64,000 nt of DNA from Halalkalibacter suaedae (GTDB taxonomy: Bacteria; Bacillota; Bacilli; Bacillales; Bacillaceae_D), in the NCBI RefSeq assembly GCF_017939705.1, contig NZ_JAGKSQ010000001.1, positions 248,001 through 312,000 of the forward strand. Reading direction: 5' to 3'. Numbering within the stretch: position 1 is the stretch's first letter; each line of letters opens with the position of its first letter. The notes below the pieces were generated by a model. The model saw nothing but the letters and a program-made list of their open reading frames with translations, made no database searches and had not been told where the DNA came from. This document shows positions 46,891 to 55,464 of the stretch, piece by piece. The position numbers were made by a program, and so were the translations under genes.

Positions 46891-46922
46891 GAAGGTAACT
46901 CCTAAGTCACCTTCTTTTTTTC
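46891..46922 (+). terminator. Terminator on the plus strand at the end of the NAD kinase/repeat region
   Basis: GAAGGTAACTCCTAAGTCACCTTC followed by TTTTTTTC. Its T run marks it as a plus-strand terminator, 550 nt beyond the NAD kinase stop; it ends against the ytcJ stop. Confidence 0.75.
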
Positions 46923-48517
46923 TATAAATTATTTTGATACATGATCGACCCGTCGACGACGGTCATTAATACCTTTGAATTAGGAATTTCATCAGCGTCA
47001 ATCTGACAGAGATTCTGATCAAGGATTGTAAAATCAGCGACAAATCCCCTATCAATTACTCCGCGTGTATCCTCTTTTTCAATTGCATACGCACTTCCGC
47101 TAGTAAAAAGTTGGATTGCTTCAAATGGGGTTAGCTTTTGATCAGGTAAATAACCTTCATGTTTGTCAGTCTGTTGCTTTCTCGTCACTGCTGCATGGAT
47201 CCCTAGTAACGGGTCAACAGGTTCAATAGGAGCATCTGAACCACCCGCACAGGCAAGACCAGCATTAAGTAGCGTTTTCCAAGCAAATGAATAAGACAAT
47301 CGCTCACTTCCTAATCTGTCAATGACCCACGGGAAATCTGAGACAACAAAACGTGGTTGTAGATCTAAAATGACAGGGAGCTTTTGCATTCTCTCAATTA
47401 ATTCCTCATTTGCGACTTGTACATGGATGAGTCGATCTCTTCCACGAGTAAGGGGGTATTTTTCAATCGCTGTTAAAGCGAAATCTAGTGCCCCATCTCC
47501 AATTGTATGAATGGCAACAGGGCGATTCTTTTCTCGCGCTCTTTTAACAATAGCATGTAGTGTTGCTTCGGAATGCATCGCAACACCAGATGTCGAAGGA
47601 TCATCTGTGTATGGAGCTTGTAACAATGCCGTACGACCGCCTAATGCCCCGTCAGCAAATAGCTTAACAGCACCTAACTCAATAAAAGGTGTGACCTCAC
47701 CAAAATCGTAGCCATTCTCCTCCATTTCATTTACTGCCTCATGATGGACTAGAAGATGTGCTCTAAACTTCTTATCCTTACCATTTATCGTTTTTAAAAA
47801 TTGATCAAACGTTTGTTTAAACCCATTATAATATGCTAAATCCTCTGTATGACCGCCCACAAGTCCTTTTTCTAGAAGATCATCGATAGCCAATGTTAAT
47901 GCTTGTCTTAGATAAGCTTCCGTTACATTAGGTATCACTTGTTTCACTAGTTCTGTCGCAGCATCTAACAAGTAGCCTGTCGGTTCTCCGTATTCATCTC
48001 TAACGATGACACCACCCTCTGGATCCTCCGTTTCCTTCGTTATTCCAGCTAGCTTTAACGCTTCTGAATTCACTAGCGCTGCATGTCTGCAAACTCTTGT
48101 TATGTACAACGGATTATTTGGTGCAATATCATCGAGTTCATGTCGATGGAAAATTTTCTGATCAGGGAAATTATTTTCATTCCATCCCTCCCCTAATACC
48201 CATTCGCCACTTGGCAGTTCACTAGACTTTTGCCTAAGGTTATAATCTATTTCATCAGCCGATAGCATATTAGATAAATCTAATCTGATGATTTTCTCTC
48301 CGTGTCCTATTAAATGTAAGTGACTATCGACAAATCCCGGATAGACATAGCCACCCATCACATCTTGCCACTGTTGTATTTCTTCCTTGTACTTATTAGT
48401 TAATTCTTCCTTTGAGCCAACATCAATGATAATGCCATTCTTTACAAATAGTGCCTCAACCGATTCATTTTCAGCTCTCATTGTTAAAAATGTCCCATTA
48501 TACCATAAAGTTCCCAT
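46922..48517 (-). CDS. ytcJ: Amidohydrolase YtcJ
   Basis: Metal-dependent amidohydrolase family 3 member. I prefer the third ATG (48517, MGTLWYNGTFLTM, 531 aa), 7 nt after AGGAGG. Metal-site motifs are present: GFVDSHLHLIGHG, a His cluster in HIDRH-like RHELDDI and VAIHTIGDGALDFAL, and GSDAPIEPVDP near the C-terminus. Substrate unknown; family members act on amide or N-acyl compounds. Position between the NAD kinase and SASP genes agrees with B. subtilis. Confidence 0.9.
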   Translation of the reverse strand: MGTLWYNGTFLTMRAENESVEALFVKNGIIIDVGSKEELTNKYKEEIQQWQDVMGGYVYPGFVDSHLHLIGHGEKIIRLDLSNMLSADEIDYNLRQKSSELPSGEWVLGEGWNENNFPDQKIFHRHELDDIAPNNPLYITRVCRHAALVNSEALKLAGITKETEDPEGGVIVRDEYGEPTGYLLDAATELVKQVIPNVTEAYLRQALTLAIDDLLEKGLVGGHTEDLAYYNGFKQTFDQFLKTINGKDKKFRAHLLVHHEAVNEMEENGYDFGEVTPFIELGAVKLFADGALGGRTALLQAPYTDDPSTSGVAMHSEATLHAIVKRAREKNRPVAIHTIGDGALDFALTAIEKYPLTRGRDRLIHVQVANEELIERMQKLPVILDLQPRFVVSDFPWVIDRLGSERLSYSFAWKTLLNAGLACAGGSDAPIEPVDPLLGIHAAVTRKQQTDKHEGYLPDQKLTPFEAIQLFTSGSAYAIEKEDTRGVIDRGFVADFTILDQNLCQIDADEIPNSKVLMTVVDGSIMYQNNL

Positions 48518-48586
48518 CATCATTCCTCCTCATCTTGTTCTTTTATCCTGCCAGAACTTTAATCGACTTGCAAATTATAAACAGCA

Positions 48587-48618
48587 CAAAAAGGAGAGTG
48601 CGTCAGCACCCTCCTTTA
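48587..48618 (-). terminator. Terminator after the SASP gene
   Basis: AAAGGAGGGTGCTGACGCACTCTCCTTTTTG on the minus strand, just past the stop. Confidence 0.9.
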
Positions 48619-48635
48619 AATCCATCATTTTATAA

Positions 48636-48848
48636 TTATTGTTGTTGATAACCACCCATTTGCTGTTCAGCCATTTGAACAAGACGCTTAGTAATTTCAC
48701 CACCAACTGAACCGTTAGCACGTGAAGTTGCATCAGCACCAAGTTGAACACCAAATTCAGAAGCGATTTCATACTTCATTTGATCTAAAGCTTGTTGTAC
48801 ACCAGGTACAAGAAGTTGGTTTGAGTTTCCGCTGTTGTTACTTGCCAT
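48636..48848 (-). CDS. sspA: Alpha/beta-type small acid-soluble spore protein
   Basis: Coats and protects spore DNA in the A-like form and is degraded at germination. ATG 48848 ([16 protein letters not shown], 70 aa) follows GGAGGTGAGAGAC; the longer frame to 48899 would pass through the promoter. Conserved helices are evident ([18 protein letters not shown], with the GPR protease site at the E-F/G region, and [21 protein letters not shown]). Symbol assigned by position and type; several paralogues are expected elsewhere. A good sigma-G promoter lies upstream. Confidence 0.93.
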   Translation of the reverse strand: MASNNSGNSNQLLVPGVQQALDQMKYEIASEFGVQLGADATSRANGSVGGEITKRLVQMAEQQMGGYQQQ

Positions 48849-48871
48849 GTCTCTCACCTCCTTTGTACTCA

Positions 48872-48902
48872 TAGAATGAGTCGGAAGTGGCCAAAACATG
48901 CA
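48872..48902 (-). promoter_or_regulatory. Sigma-G promoter of the SASP gene
   Basis: Minus strand TGCATGT (48902-48896), 17-nt spacer, CATTCTA (48878-48872), close to the forespore sigma-G consensus (TGHATRW / CATWMTA). It lies about 25 nt before the ATG. Confidence 0.75.
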
Positions 48903-48945
48903 AATTTCTTTACTGGTAATTGTTGTGAGTGCTAAAATTCATTGA

Positions 48946-50151
48946 TTAAAATAGGCTTTCTATTTCTTCTTTTGCCGCTTTTGTACCCGATATAACAACC
49001 TTCTCGGTTCGATTAACTGCATCATTCACATACGTTTCAATATCTAGGTACTGTTCAAATTTATTTGCATGTTCACGCTTCGGTTTTGTCTTCGAATCAG
49101 GCGGTAAGAAAATGGTACAGCAATCTTCGAAAGGTAAAATAGAGGTCTCGTACGTTCCTATTTTTTCCGCAATTGAAATCACTTCTAATTTGTCCATCGT
49201 AACGAGAGGACGGATAATAGGTAATGTTGTTACTTCATTAATAGCATTCATACTATGAACGGTTTGACTAGCAACTTGTCCAAGGCTTTCGCCTGTCGCT
49301 AATGCGAGAATCCCTTCATTATTTGCTATTTTTTCACTAATTCTAAGCATCATTCTTCTCATAATTGTCATTTGAAAATTACTAGGCATTTCTTCGCGAA
49401 TATGTTTTTGAACGTCTGTAAACGGAACTAGATGCAAAGTGATGTCACTGCCGAATTTAGTTAGAGATTGGGCCAAATCCATTACTTTTTGTTTTGCACG
49501 TTCATTTGTATAAGGTGGACTATGGAAATGAATTGCCTCAATTTTCGCACCACGCTTCATTGTTAAATATCCGGCAACAGGACTGTCAATTCCTCCAGAT
49601 AAAAGAAGAAGTACTTTTCCACTTGTACCAACAGGAAGTCCTCCTGCACCTGGGTAAACTCCAGCTGTTAGATAGGTTGCTGCTTCTCTAACTTCAACAC
49701 GAATATTTAAATCAGGATTGTGAACATCTACTTCAATCCCATCTGTATTCGCTAGAACATATCCGCCAATTTGGTGATTTAGTGTTTGAGAGTCAATCGG
49801 AAATGGTTTGTATGCTCGTCTTGTCGTGACCTTAAAGGTTTGGACGGTTTCATGATGCTCCTTCAATACCTTAAGTGCACCTTCCTGCATCTTTTCTAAA
49901 TCATTTTCGACCTTTAGAGCTAAACTGAATGAATGAATACCAAAGATCGTTTGTAGCTTTTCTACAACACGATTATGGTCCTCTCCATTCAGTTCAATAA
50001 TAATTCGACCGTAAGTTCTCTTAACGGAAAGATTTGCAATTGGTTTCAAACTTATTCTTATATTTTGCAGCAGTTGCTTTTCAAATGATGATCGGTTCTT
50101 TCCTCTAAGTGCCAGTTCACCAAAGCGAACTAGGATATGATCATATGTCAT
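48946..50151 (-). CDS. thiI: tRNA 4-thiouridine synthase ThiI
   Basis: Adds sulfur to U8 of tRNA and supplies sulfur for thiazole. 401 residues: N-terminal ferredoxin-like domain, THUMP (about 60-165) and a PP-loop ATPase with [16 protein letters not shown] near 180. There is no C-terminal rhodanese domain, normal for Bacillus ThiI, which takes sulfur from the neighbouring desulfurase. Cys residues in [12 protein letters not shown] remain. The ATG overlaps the desulfurase stop by 4 nt. Confidence 0.95.
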   Translation of the reverse strand: MTYDHILVRFGELALRGKNRSSFEKQLLQNIRISLKPIANLSVKRTYGRIIIELNGEDHNRVVEKLQTIFGIHSFSLALKVENDLEKMQEGALKVLKEHHETVQTFKVTTRRAYKPFPIDSQTLNHQIGGYVLANTDGIEVDVHNPDLNIRVEVREAATYLTAGVYPGAGGLPVGTSGKVLLLLSGGIDSPVAGYLTMKRGAKIEAIHFHSPPYTNERAKQKVMDLAQSLTKFGSDITLHLVPFTDVQKHIREEMPSNFQMTIMRRMMLRISEKIANNEGILALATGESLGQVASQTVHSMNAINEVTTLPIIRPLVTMDKLEVISIAEKIGTYETSILPFEDCCTIFLPPDSKTKPKREHANKFEQYLDIETYVNDAVNRTEKVVISGTKAAKEEIESLF

Positions 50152-51290
50152 GGGCGAATAACCTCCAATAATTCCGGTATAATAATACGTAACTGATGTA
50201 CTAAATGTTCAACCTCTAGATTCGTTGTCTCGTATGAGAAACTGACCCTAATTGCTGAATTTGCTCGTTCATCTGAAAAGCCCATGCCTTTTAAAACATG
50301 ACTAGGTTCACTTGCCTTTGAAGAACAAGCCGATTTTGTTGAAACATAGATTTCTTTTTCTGCGAGTGCCTGAACGATCACTTCTGGCTTTAGGGATAGG
50401 ACAGAGAAATTAACAATATGTGGTGCACCATCAGTTGGACTATTTATAACAACTTCCTCGATTGTTTTAAGTCTGTTAATAAATTCTTCTCTTAATTTAT
50501 ATAGAGATTGATTCAACTCAACCCTTTTTTCTTCAACAAGCCTTAATGCTTTAGCCATTGCAACAATTCCTGCAACATTTTCAGTTCCTGTTCGCAATCC
50601 AAATTCTTGTGAACCCCCATGAGTTAAAGCCTTAATATTTAACCCTTTACGAATGTAAAGAAAACCACTACCTTTTAATCCATGTATTTTATGTGCCGAC
50701 CCTGTACATAGATCTACCTTTGCCTCAGTCAGATCCAATGGAACCTTCGAAAGGCCCTGGACATGGTCAACATGGAAATAAATCGTCCGGTATTCATTTA
50801 ACACTTTGCCAATTTCCTCAATTGGTTGAATAGCACCTGTTTCATTATTTACATGGTGAATTGAGACAAGTATCGTGTCATTTCTGATTTCCGAGTATAG
50901 ATCCTCAAGCTTAATCTTACCTAATGAATCAACATCTAGATACGAGACCTCAAATCCATCCATTTCAAGTTCTTCAAAAACCTTTAATACAGACGCGTGT
51001 TCAACCCTTGTTGTAATTAGATGCCTTCCTCGATTTTTCCTGGCATATGCTGTTCCTTTTAGTGCTATATTATTCCCTTCTGTACCTCCAGAAGTGAAAA
51101 TAATTTCATCACTGTCTACACTCAGTGTAGTAGCCATTCTTTTTCGAGCTTCTGTCAAAAGCCTTTCAGCCTTTACTCCTAAAGAATGAAGTGAAGACGG
51201 ATTTCCAAAATAAGTCGTAGCCACTTCTGTAAATGTATTTATAACTTCATTGTAAGGTTTGGTTGTTGCACTATTGTCTAAATAAATCAA
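50148..51290 (-). CDS. nifZ: Cysteine desulfurase dedicated to ThiI (NifZ type)
   Basis: PLP enzyme that moves sulfur from cysteine to ThiI. 380 residues from a TTG start (51290) behind GGGGGG. N-terminal [14 protein letters not shown] Lys in [17 protein letters not shown] and catalytic Cys in [14 protein letters not shown]. The ATGA overlap with thiI and the conserved pair nifZ-thiI point to a dedicated partner rather than a general iscS. Confidence 0.93.
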   Translation of the reverse strand: MIYLDNSATTKPYNEVINTFTEVATTYFGNPSSLHSLGVKAERLLTEARKRMATTLSVDSDEIIFTSGGTEGNNIALKGTAYARKNRGRHLITTRVEHASVLKVFEELEMDGFEVSYLDVDSLGKIKLEDLYSEIRNDTILVSIHHVNNETGAIQPIEEIGKVLNEYRTIYFHVDHVQGLSKVPLDLTEAKVDLCTGSAHKIHGLKGSGFLYIRKGLNIKALTHGGSQEFGLRTGTENVAGIVAMAKALRLVEEKRVELNQSLYKLREEFINRLKTIEEVVINSPTDGAPHIVNFSVLSLKPEVIVQALAEKEIYVSTKSACSSKASEPSHVLKGMGFSDERANSAIRVSFSYETTNLEVEHLVHQLRIIIPELLEVIRP

Positions 51291-51421
51291 TATATCCCCC
51301 CCTTACTTGTTTTAAGCATTCATTTATGTTAGCACAATATTGCAAAATAACAAGTGAATATAACTAAGGTTACAGAACTTTCCTTTCTCAATAAAGGAGC
51401 AGTCTTTTTCAAAACGAATAT

Positions 51422-51456
51422 AAAAATGTCCCAAAAGTCATTGGACCTTTAGGACA
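51422..51456 (-). terminator. Terminator after ezrA
   Basis: GTCCTAAAGGTCCAATGACTTTTGGGAC then ATTTTTA on the minus strand, 6 nt past the stop. Confidence 0.75.
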
Positions 51457-51461
51457 CTCTA

Positions 51462-53147
51462 TTATGCCGGCATATATTCCTCAACAATACTGATGACATC
51501 TGGTTCAAATGGCTTAATTGCATCGACAGCACATTGAAGGGATTCCTCGTATTCGTACTGTCTAAATAACTGCTCTGCCTCGTTTAGCTGTTCATTCACC
51601 TTTTGACTTTTACTTCGGTACCGGTTTCCATACTGAATCACCTTTTCTGTCAGTTCGACTCGATGGATCAGTTCTGTAATCTGAACATTATTCTCTTCAA
51701 CCATAGACACCGCTTCTTTCACGAGAGCATTAACTTGTCCTAGTTCAAGTGGAATCTGATCTAATTGTTGAAACGCTTCTATTAACTTCTGTTCTGATTC
51801 ATTTAATTTTTCGATAAAAGCCACTGGTAGCCCTGGAATATTGCTTTTCTTCAGAATTCTTTTCGTATCGAGCATCTTATCGCGAAGATATTCTAGGGTT
51901 TCTTGTGCTTTCCACTCTTCTTCCCTCATTGCAAATAAAGTCGCCTTCTCTTCATCAATTTCGTCGAGAAGATTTTTCATTTGCTCTTGCCATTCATCAA
52001 CAAGTTCCCTAATCGACGTAAACGTCTGTTTGTCCTGCTCAATTAGATCAGTGAGTACAAAAAGCTGTCCCGATAACTCTTCAACTCCATTTCTCATTCT
52101 CTTTTGTGCAGAAAGTTGCTTTTGAGGGATAAGATAACTCTCTTGAATAGTTAATGTTTCGGCTAAAAGAGCATCCACTTCATCTCGTCCTTGTTGGATT
52201 AGCTTCTCTAATTGGTCATGCTTTACTTTTACATATTGCTTCGATTCGACTTCAAATTCAAGAACTTCGTATAGTTTTTCTAACTGGTCAACCTGTTCAG
52301 AAACTCTCTCTTCTACACCTTCACATTGGAGGTTAGTGACCTTTTCCCTCAAACTAGCTAGATTGCCCTCAATCGATTCCAGCTGAGTAGGAATTGAGAA
52401 GGCCTCAAGCTGATAGCCGTCCTCTTCCATTTCAGCGATGCCACGTCTAATTTCTTTAAGATCAGCCGGTATGACCATATCAATCTGAACAAGTAGTTTA
52501 GGATAGGTTTCAAGAAGGTTTTCTACTTCGCCCATTTGAGAATTGGACTGAACTAGAAATTCTCTAGCTTCAATATAACTCCCATCGTTCGTTGAAGCAT
52601 CATATGATTGAAGCATCTGCTCAATATCTTCTACTTTGTTCTTAAATGATGGGAACCCTTCTCCGATAGAGGCCCTTTTCTTTGATAGCGTTTCAGTTAG
52701 TTCCATAAATCTATGTCGAACAATATCAATTTCTGATCGATTGTATTCTTCACTTTCAATTAAGATTTGAATATCAGCTAGCATTTTCGTAAGTTGATCT
52801 TCAATCCCATTAAGTCGGTTTTCCGTTACCGACAATAGTTGTTTCGCTTTAGAAAAACGATGCTTTGAAGCAAAATCCTCAATATCGAACAACTTTTCTT
52901 CAATATCTGGTAAGATAACCCCAACGATATCATCCCATTCTGTTCTCCATGTTTCGAATTTTTCTTCTGTCTGTCCTGACATTTGTAATTTCTTGACCTT
53001 CCCAATTTCATCTGGTATCGGCCTATGTAAAATATCATTTTTCCATTCTTCAAGTCGATCCACTTCTTTATATGTCCGCTTTCTTAATATCATACTCGCA
53101 CTAATTAGAATAAGAATAATGGCAAAAGCCAGAAAAAAATAATTCAT
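51462..53147 (-). CDS. ezrA: Septation ring formation regulator EzrA
   Basis: Membrane-anchored inhibitor of FtsZ assembly that keeps Z rings at midcell. 561 residues, standard length: a short extracytoplasmic N-terminus and one membrane helix (about 2-21), then several spectrin-like coiled-coil bundles to the end, rich in Glu, Leu and Gln. The C-terminal segment has the QYGNRYRSKS patch (QNR region) important in B. subtilis EzrA. AAGGGAG precedes the ATG. Gene order nifZ-ezrA-hisJ agrees with B. subtilis, except that braB is absent. Confidence 0.94.
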   Translation of the reverse strand: MNYFFLAFAIILILISASMILRKRTYKEVDRLEEWKNDILHRPIPDEIGKVKKLQMSGQTEEKFETWRTEWDDIVGVILPDIEEKLFDIEDFASKHRFSKAKQLLSVTENRLNGIEDQLTKMLADIQILIESEEYNRSEIDIVRHRFMELTETLSKKRASIGEGFPSFKNKVEDIEQMLQSYDASTNDGSYIEAREFLVQSNSQMGEVENLLETYPKLLVQIDMVIPADLKEIRRGIAEMEEDGYQLEAFSIPTQLESIEGNLASLREKVTNLQCEGVEERVSEQVDQLEKLYEVLEFEVESKQYVKVKHDQLEKLIQQGRDEVDALLAETLTIQESYLIPQKQLSAQKRMRNGVEELSGQLFVLTDLIEQDKQTFTSIRELVDEWQEQMKNLLDEIDEEKATLFAMREEEWKAQETLEYLRDKMLDTKRILKKSNIPGLPVAFIEKLNESEQKLIEAFQQLDQIPLELGQVNALVKEAVSMVEENNVQITELIHRVELTEKVIQYGNRYRSKSQKVNEQLNEAEQLFRQYEYEESLQCAVDAIKPFEPDVISIVEEYMPA

Positions 53148-53313
53148 ACGAGACTCCCTTCTGTGACTGTAATAAAATAGATGCTATAGTACTCATTTAT
53201 CAAAAATCGACAAGATATCGCTTTTTTACGCTTTTTATTCTTAATTATGATACCATGAAAATACCTATTTTGTATGTTTTTTTTAAGGATTACACGCATT
53301 TGGAGGGATTGTT

Positions 53314-54150
53314 ATGATTTATGATGGACATGTACACACCCCGTTCTGCCCTCATGGCACATCGGACAGCATGTATGCTTATTGTGAAATGGCTGTAAAG
53401 CATAATCTGAAAGGGATCACTTTTGCGGAGCACGCTCCACTTCCACCTTCTTTTGTCGATCCTACACCTAATCAAGACAGTGCGATGTTTCTTTCACAGC
53501 TCCCTGCCTATTTCAATCAGATTAAAGAAATGAAAAAAGAGTTTAAAGGCCATTTGATCATTTCTACAGGTTTGGAAGTGGATTATATTGAGGGATTTGA
53601 ACTTGAAACGAAGAAGTTCCTTAATGAATATGGACCGTTACTTGATGATAGTATTCTATCGGTGCATTTTCTGAAAATCAATGATGACTACGTTTGTATT
53701 GACTATAGTCCCGAAGTGTTTGCTCAAGCTGCTATTGAACTAAAATCAGTAGAAAACGTTCATCACCTCTACTACCAGACAGTCCATTCATCGATTAAGG
53801 CTGATTTAGGAGCCCATAAACCAACAAGAATTGGACATATGACATTGGCTAGAAAGTTCCATAAGAAATTCCCAGTAACTGAGTCTTTTTCAGAAATAAC
53901 CAACGGCATTTTGTTAGATATTATAAAAAAAGGATATGAGCTCGACTATAATGGAGCTGGCTCGATCAAACCATTATGCCGGGAACCCTATCCAAATAAA
54001 CAGGTACTAAACAGAGCAATTGAATTGAACATACCACTGGTCTATGGATCTGATGCACATCAAGTGAAAGAGCTGTTGAATGGCTTTGAACAACTTAATA
54101 AAGAGGCACGATTACAGCAGCCGAGTAGGTTAGATGAGTTGGGCAGATAA
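53314..54150 (+). CDS. hisJ: Histidinol-phosphatase HisJ (PHP family)
   Basis: Dephosphorylates histidinol phosphate in histidine synthesis. 278 residues, with GGAGGG before the ATG. PHP metal motifs: DGHVHTPFCPHG at the N-terminus, EHAPLPPSF (about 49), HFLKIND and YGSDAHQVKEL near the end. It lies away from other his genes, as in B. subtilis (ytvP). Its 3' end overlaps the convergent refZ gene by 21 bp, so the two mRNAs are complementary there. Confidence 0.93.
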   Translation: MIYDGHVHTPFCPHGTSDSMYAYCEMAVKHNLKGITFAEHAPLPPSFVDPTPNQDSAMFLSQLPAYFNQIKEMKKEFKGHLIISTGLEVDYIEGFELETKKFLNEYGPLLDDSILSVHFLKINDDYVCIDYSPEVFAQAAIELKSVENVHHLYYQTVHSSIKADLGAHKPTRIGHMTLARKFHKKFPVTESFSEITNGILLDIIKKGYELDYNGAGSIKPLCREPYPNKQVLNRAIELNIPLVYGSDAHQVKELLNGFEQLNKEARLQQPSRLDELGR

Positions 54151-54780
54151 GGATGATTGGTAAGGTTGACTTTTTACTTCGCCACATAACCAAGTGTGAA
54201 CCCACCTTGTCAGATGTTCCATGTATCTATCAATGAAATAAGGTTCATTCGAAGAAAGCTGGTATAATTCCCTTAAGTAATGCGGGGATAGATAAGGCAT
54301 TGTAATCATTGTTCTTAAATGAATAATTACATAATCAACGGGCTGCCTTTGAAACTCCCCCCCTGTCATTCCCCTCTTAATTAATTGCTCAAACTCATGC
54401 TTTTCCTTTCTAAGGTAAGTCGACATTAACTCTCTAACTAACACAGAATCAAGGGTCATTTCCCGGTGGACCATTCTTGCAACCAAATATTGTTTAGACT
54501 GGTACTCAAGCAAGGCCCTTATGACCTGTAACAGTAAATCCTTCAATGATTCGCTTTCCTTTTGTAGCTCACTTTCTAGTATGTGTAGATAATCTTCAAA
54601 AAACTGTATAATTAATTGTTCATATAACCCTTTTTTCCCTCCAAAATGATAGGAGATAAGTGCCACATTAACGTTTGCTTTCTGAGCGATATCCCTTACA
54701 GAGGTTCCAGCATAGCCTTGAGTGTGAAACAAGCGAATAGCAGCATCTAACATTTTTTCCTTAGTCGTTTCCTTCTTCAT
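54130..54780 (-). CDS. refZ: TetR-family regulator RefZ
   Basis: DNA-binding protein that in B. subtilis adjusts FtsZ ring position at the start of sporulation. 216 residues; TetR helix-turn-helix at about 10-55 (MLDAAIRLFHTQGYAGTSVRDIAQKANVNV in two blocks, ALISYHFGGKKGLYEQ), then a helical regulatory domain. AAAGGGGTGA precedes ATG 54780. Identification rests on the position between hisJ and ytsP plus the N-terminal sequence. I did not find a clear RefZ-binding motif in the 160-bp gap before ytsP. Confidence 0.9.
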   Translation of the reverse strand: MKKETTKEKMLDAAIRLFHTQGYAGTSVRDIAQKANVNVALISYHFGGKKGLYEQLIIQFFEDYLHILESELQKESESLKDLLLQVIRALLEYQSKQYLVARMVHREMTLDSVLVRELMSTYLRKEKHEFEQLIKRGMTGGEFQRQPVDYVIIHLRTMITMPYLSPHYLRELYQLSSNEPYFIDRYMEHLTRWVHTWLCGEVKSQPYQSSLSAQLI

Positions 54781-54863
54781 CTAATTTCACCCCTTTAGTA
54801 TAAAGCGTTCGACTTTTTCGTACATAGTCCTTTAAACTTCCCTCGACAATACTAAGAAACTTT

Positions 54864-54892
54864 TTGACAAATTTCTTATTTTGTCTTCTAAT
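54864..54892 (+). promoter_or_regulatory. Sigma-A promoter of ytsP
   Basis: TTGACA (54864-54869), 17-nt spacer, TCTAAT (54887-54892); about 46 nt before the GTG start. The TTGACA sits inside an AAGAAA...TTTCTT inverted repeat (54855-54877). Confidence 0.7.
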
Positions 54893-54938
54893 AAATAGTA
54901 TGTAAAATGACAACAAGATGACTAAGAGGAGTGGTTAG

Positions 54939-55418
54939 GTGTTTGAGACAAAGAAGTATAACGGAACAATCAGTGAACAATATCAGTTAGTAACAAAGCA
55001 ACTATCTGCATTGCTGACTGGAGAAACAAATGTCATTGCTAACTTAGCAAATGCAAGTGCACTCCTATCACAATTTCTCCCTAATATAAATTGGGTTGGC
55101 TTTTATTTATTAGAAGAGGGAGAACTAGTATTAGGTCCCTTTCAAGGGTTACCTGCATGTGTACGTATTCCTATTGGAAAAGGAGTATGTGGAACTGCAA
55201 TAGCAAAAGAAACGACGATCCGAGTAGATGACGTCCATGAGTTCCCCGGACATATTGCTTGCGATGCAGCTTCGCGATCTGAGATCGTCATCCCACTTCG
55301 TTCGGGTGATAAAATCATTGGCTTACTCGACATTGATAGTCCAATAACCTCCCGCTTTACAGCAGAAGATCAATCTCATCTAGAGATCTTTGTAAAAGAG
55401 TTAGAAAAGCATATTTAA
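54939..55418 (+). CDS. ytsP: Free methionine-(R)-sulfoxide reductase (GAF domain, YtsP)
   Basis: GTG start 54939 behind AGAGGAG, 159 residues. A single GAF domain with NWVGFYLLEEGELVLGPFQG and three cysteines C74 (LPACVRI), C84 (GKGVCGTA) and C108 (HIACDAASRSEI) in the pattern of the fRMsr enzymes (E. coli MsrC, yeast YKG9), which reduce free methionine-R-sulfoxide. The catalytic cysteines are all kept, so it is likely an active enzyme rather than a sensor. Confidence 0.92.
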   Translation: MFETKKYNGTISEQYQLVTKQLSALLTGETNVIANLANASALLSQFLPNINWVGFYLLEEGELVLGPFQGLPACVRIPIGKGVCGTAIAKETTIRVDDVHEFPGHIACDAASRSEIVIPLRSGDKIIGLLDIDSPITSRFTAEDQSHLEIFVKELEKHI

Positions 55419-55423
55419 TATTA

Positions 55424-55464
55424 AAAGGTATGAAAGGTGCTTTTATACACCTTCCATACCTTTT
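55424..55464. terminator. Bidirectional terminator between ytsP and the GGDEF gene
   Basis: AAAAGGTATG-AAAGGTG...CACCTT-CCATACCTTTTT, a stem of about 15 bp with A and T runs on both sides; serves both convergent genes and overlaps the 3' end of the cyclase gene. Confidence 0.88.
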
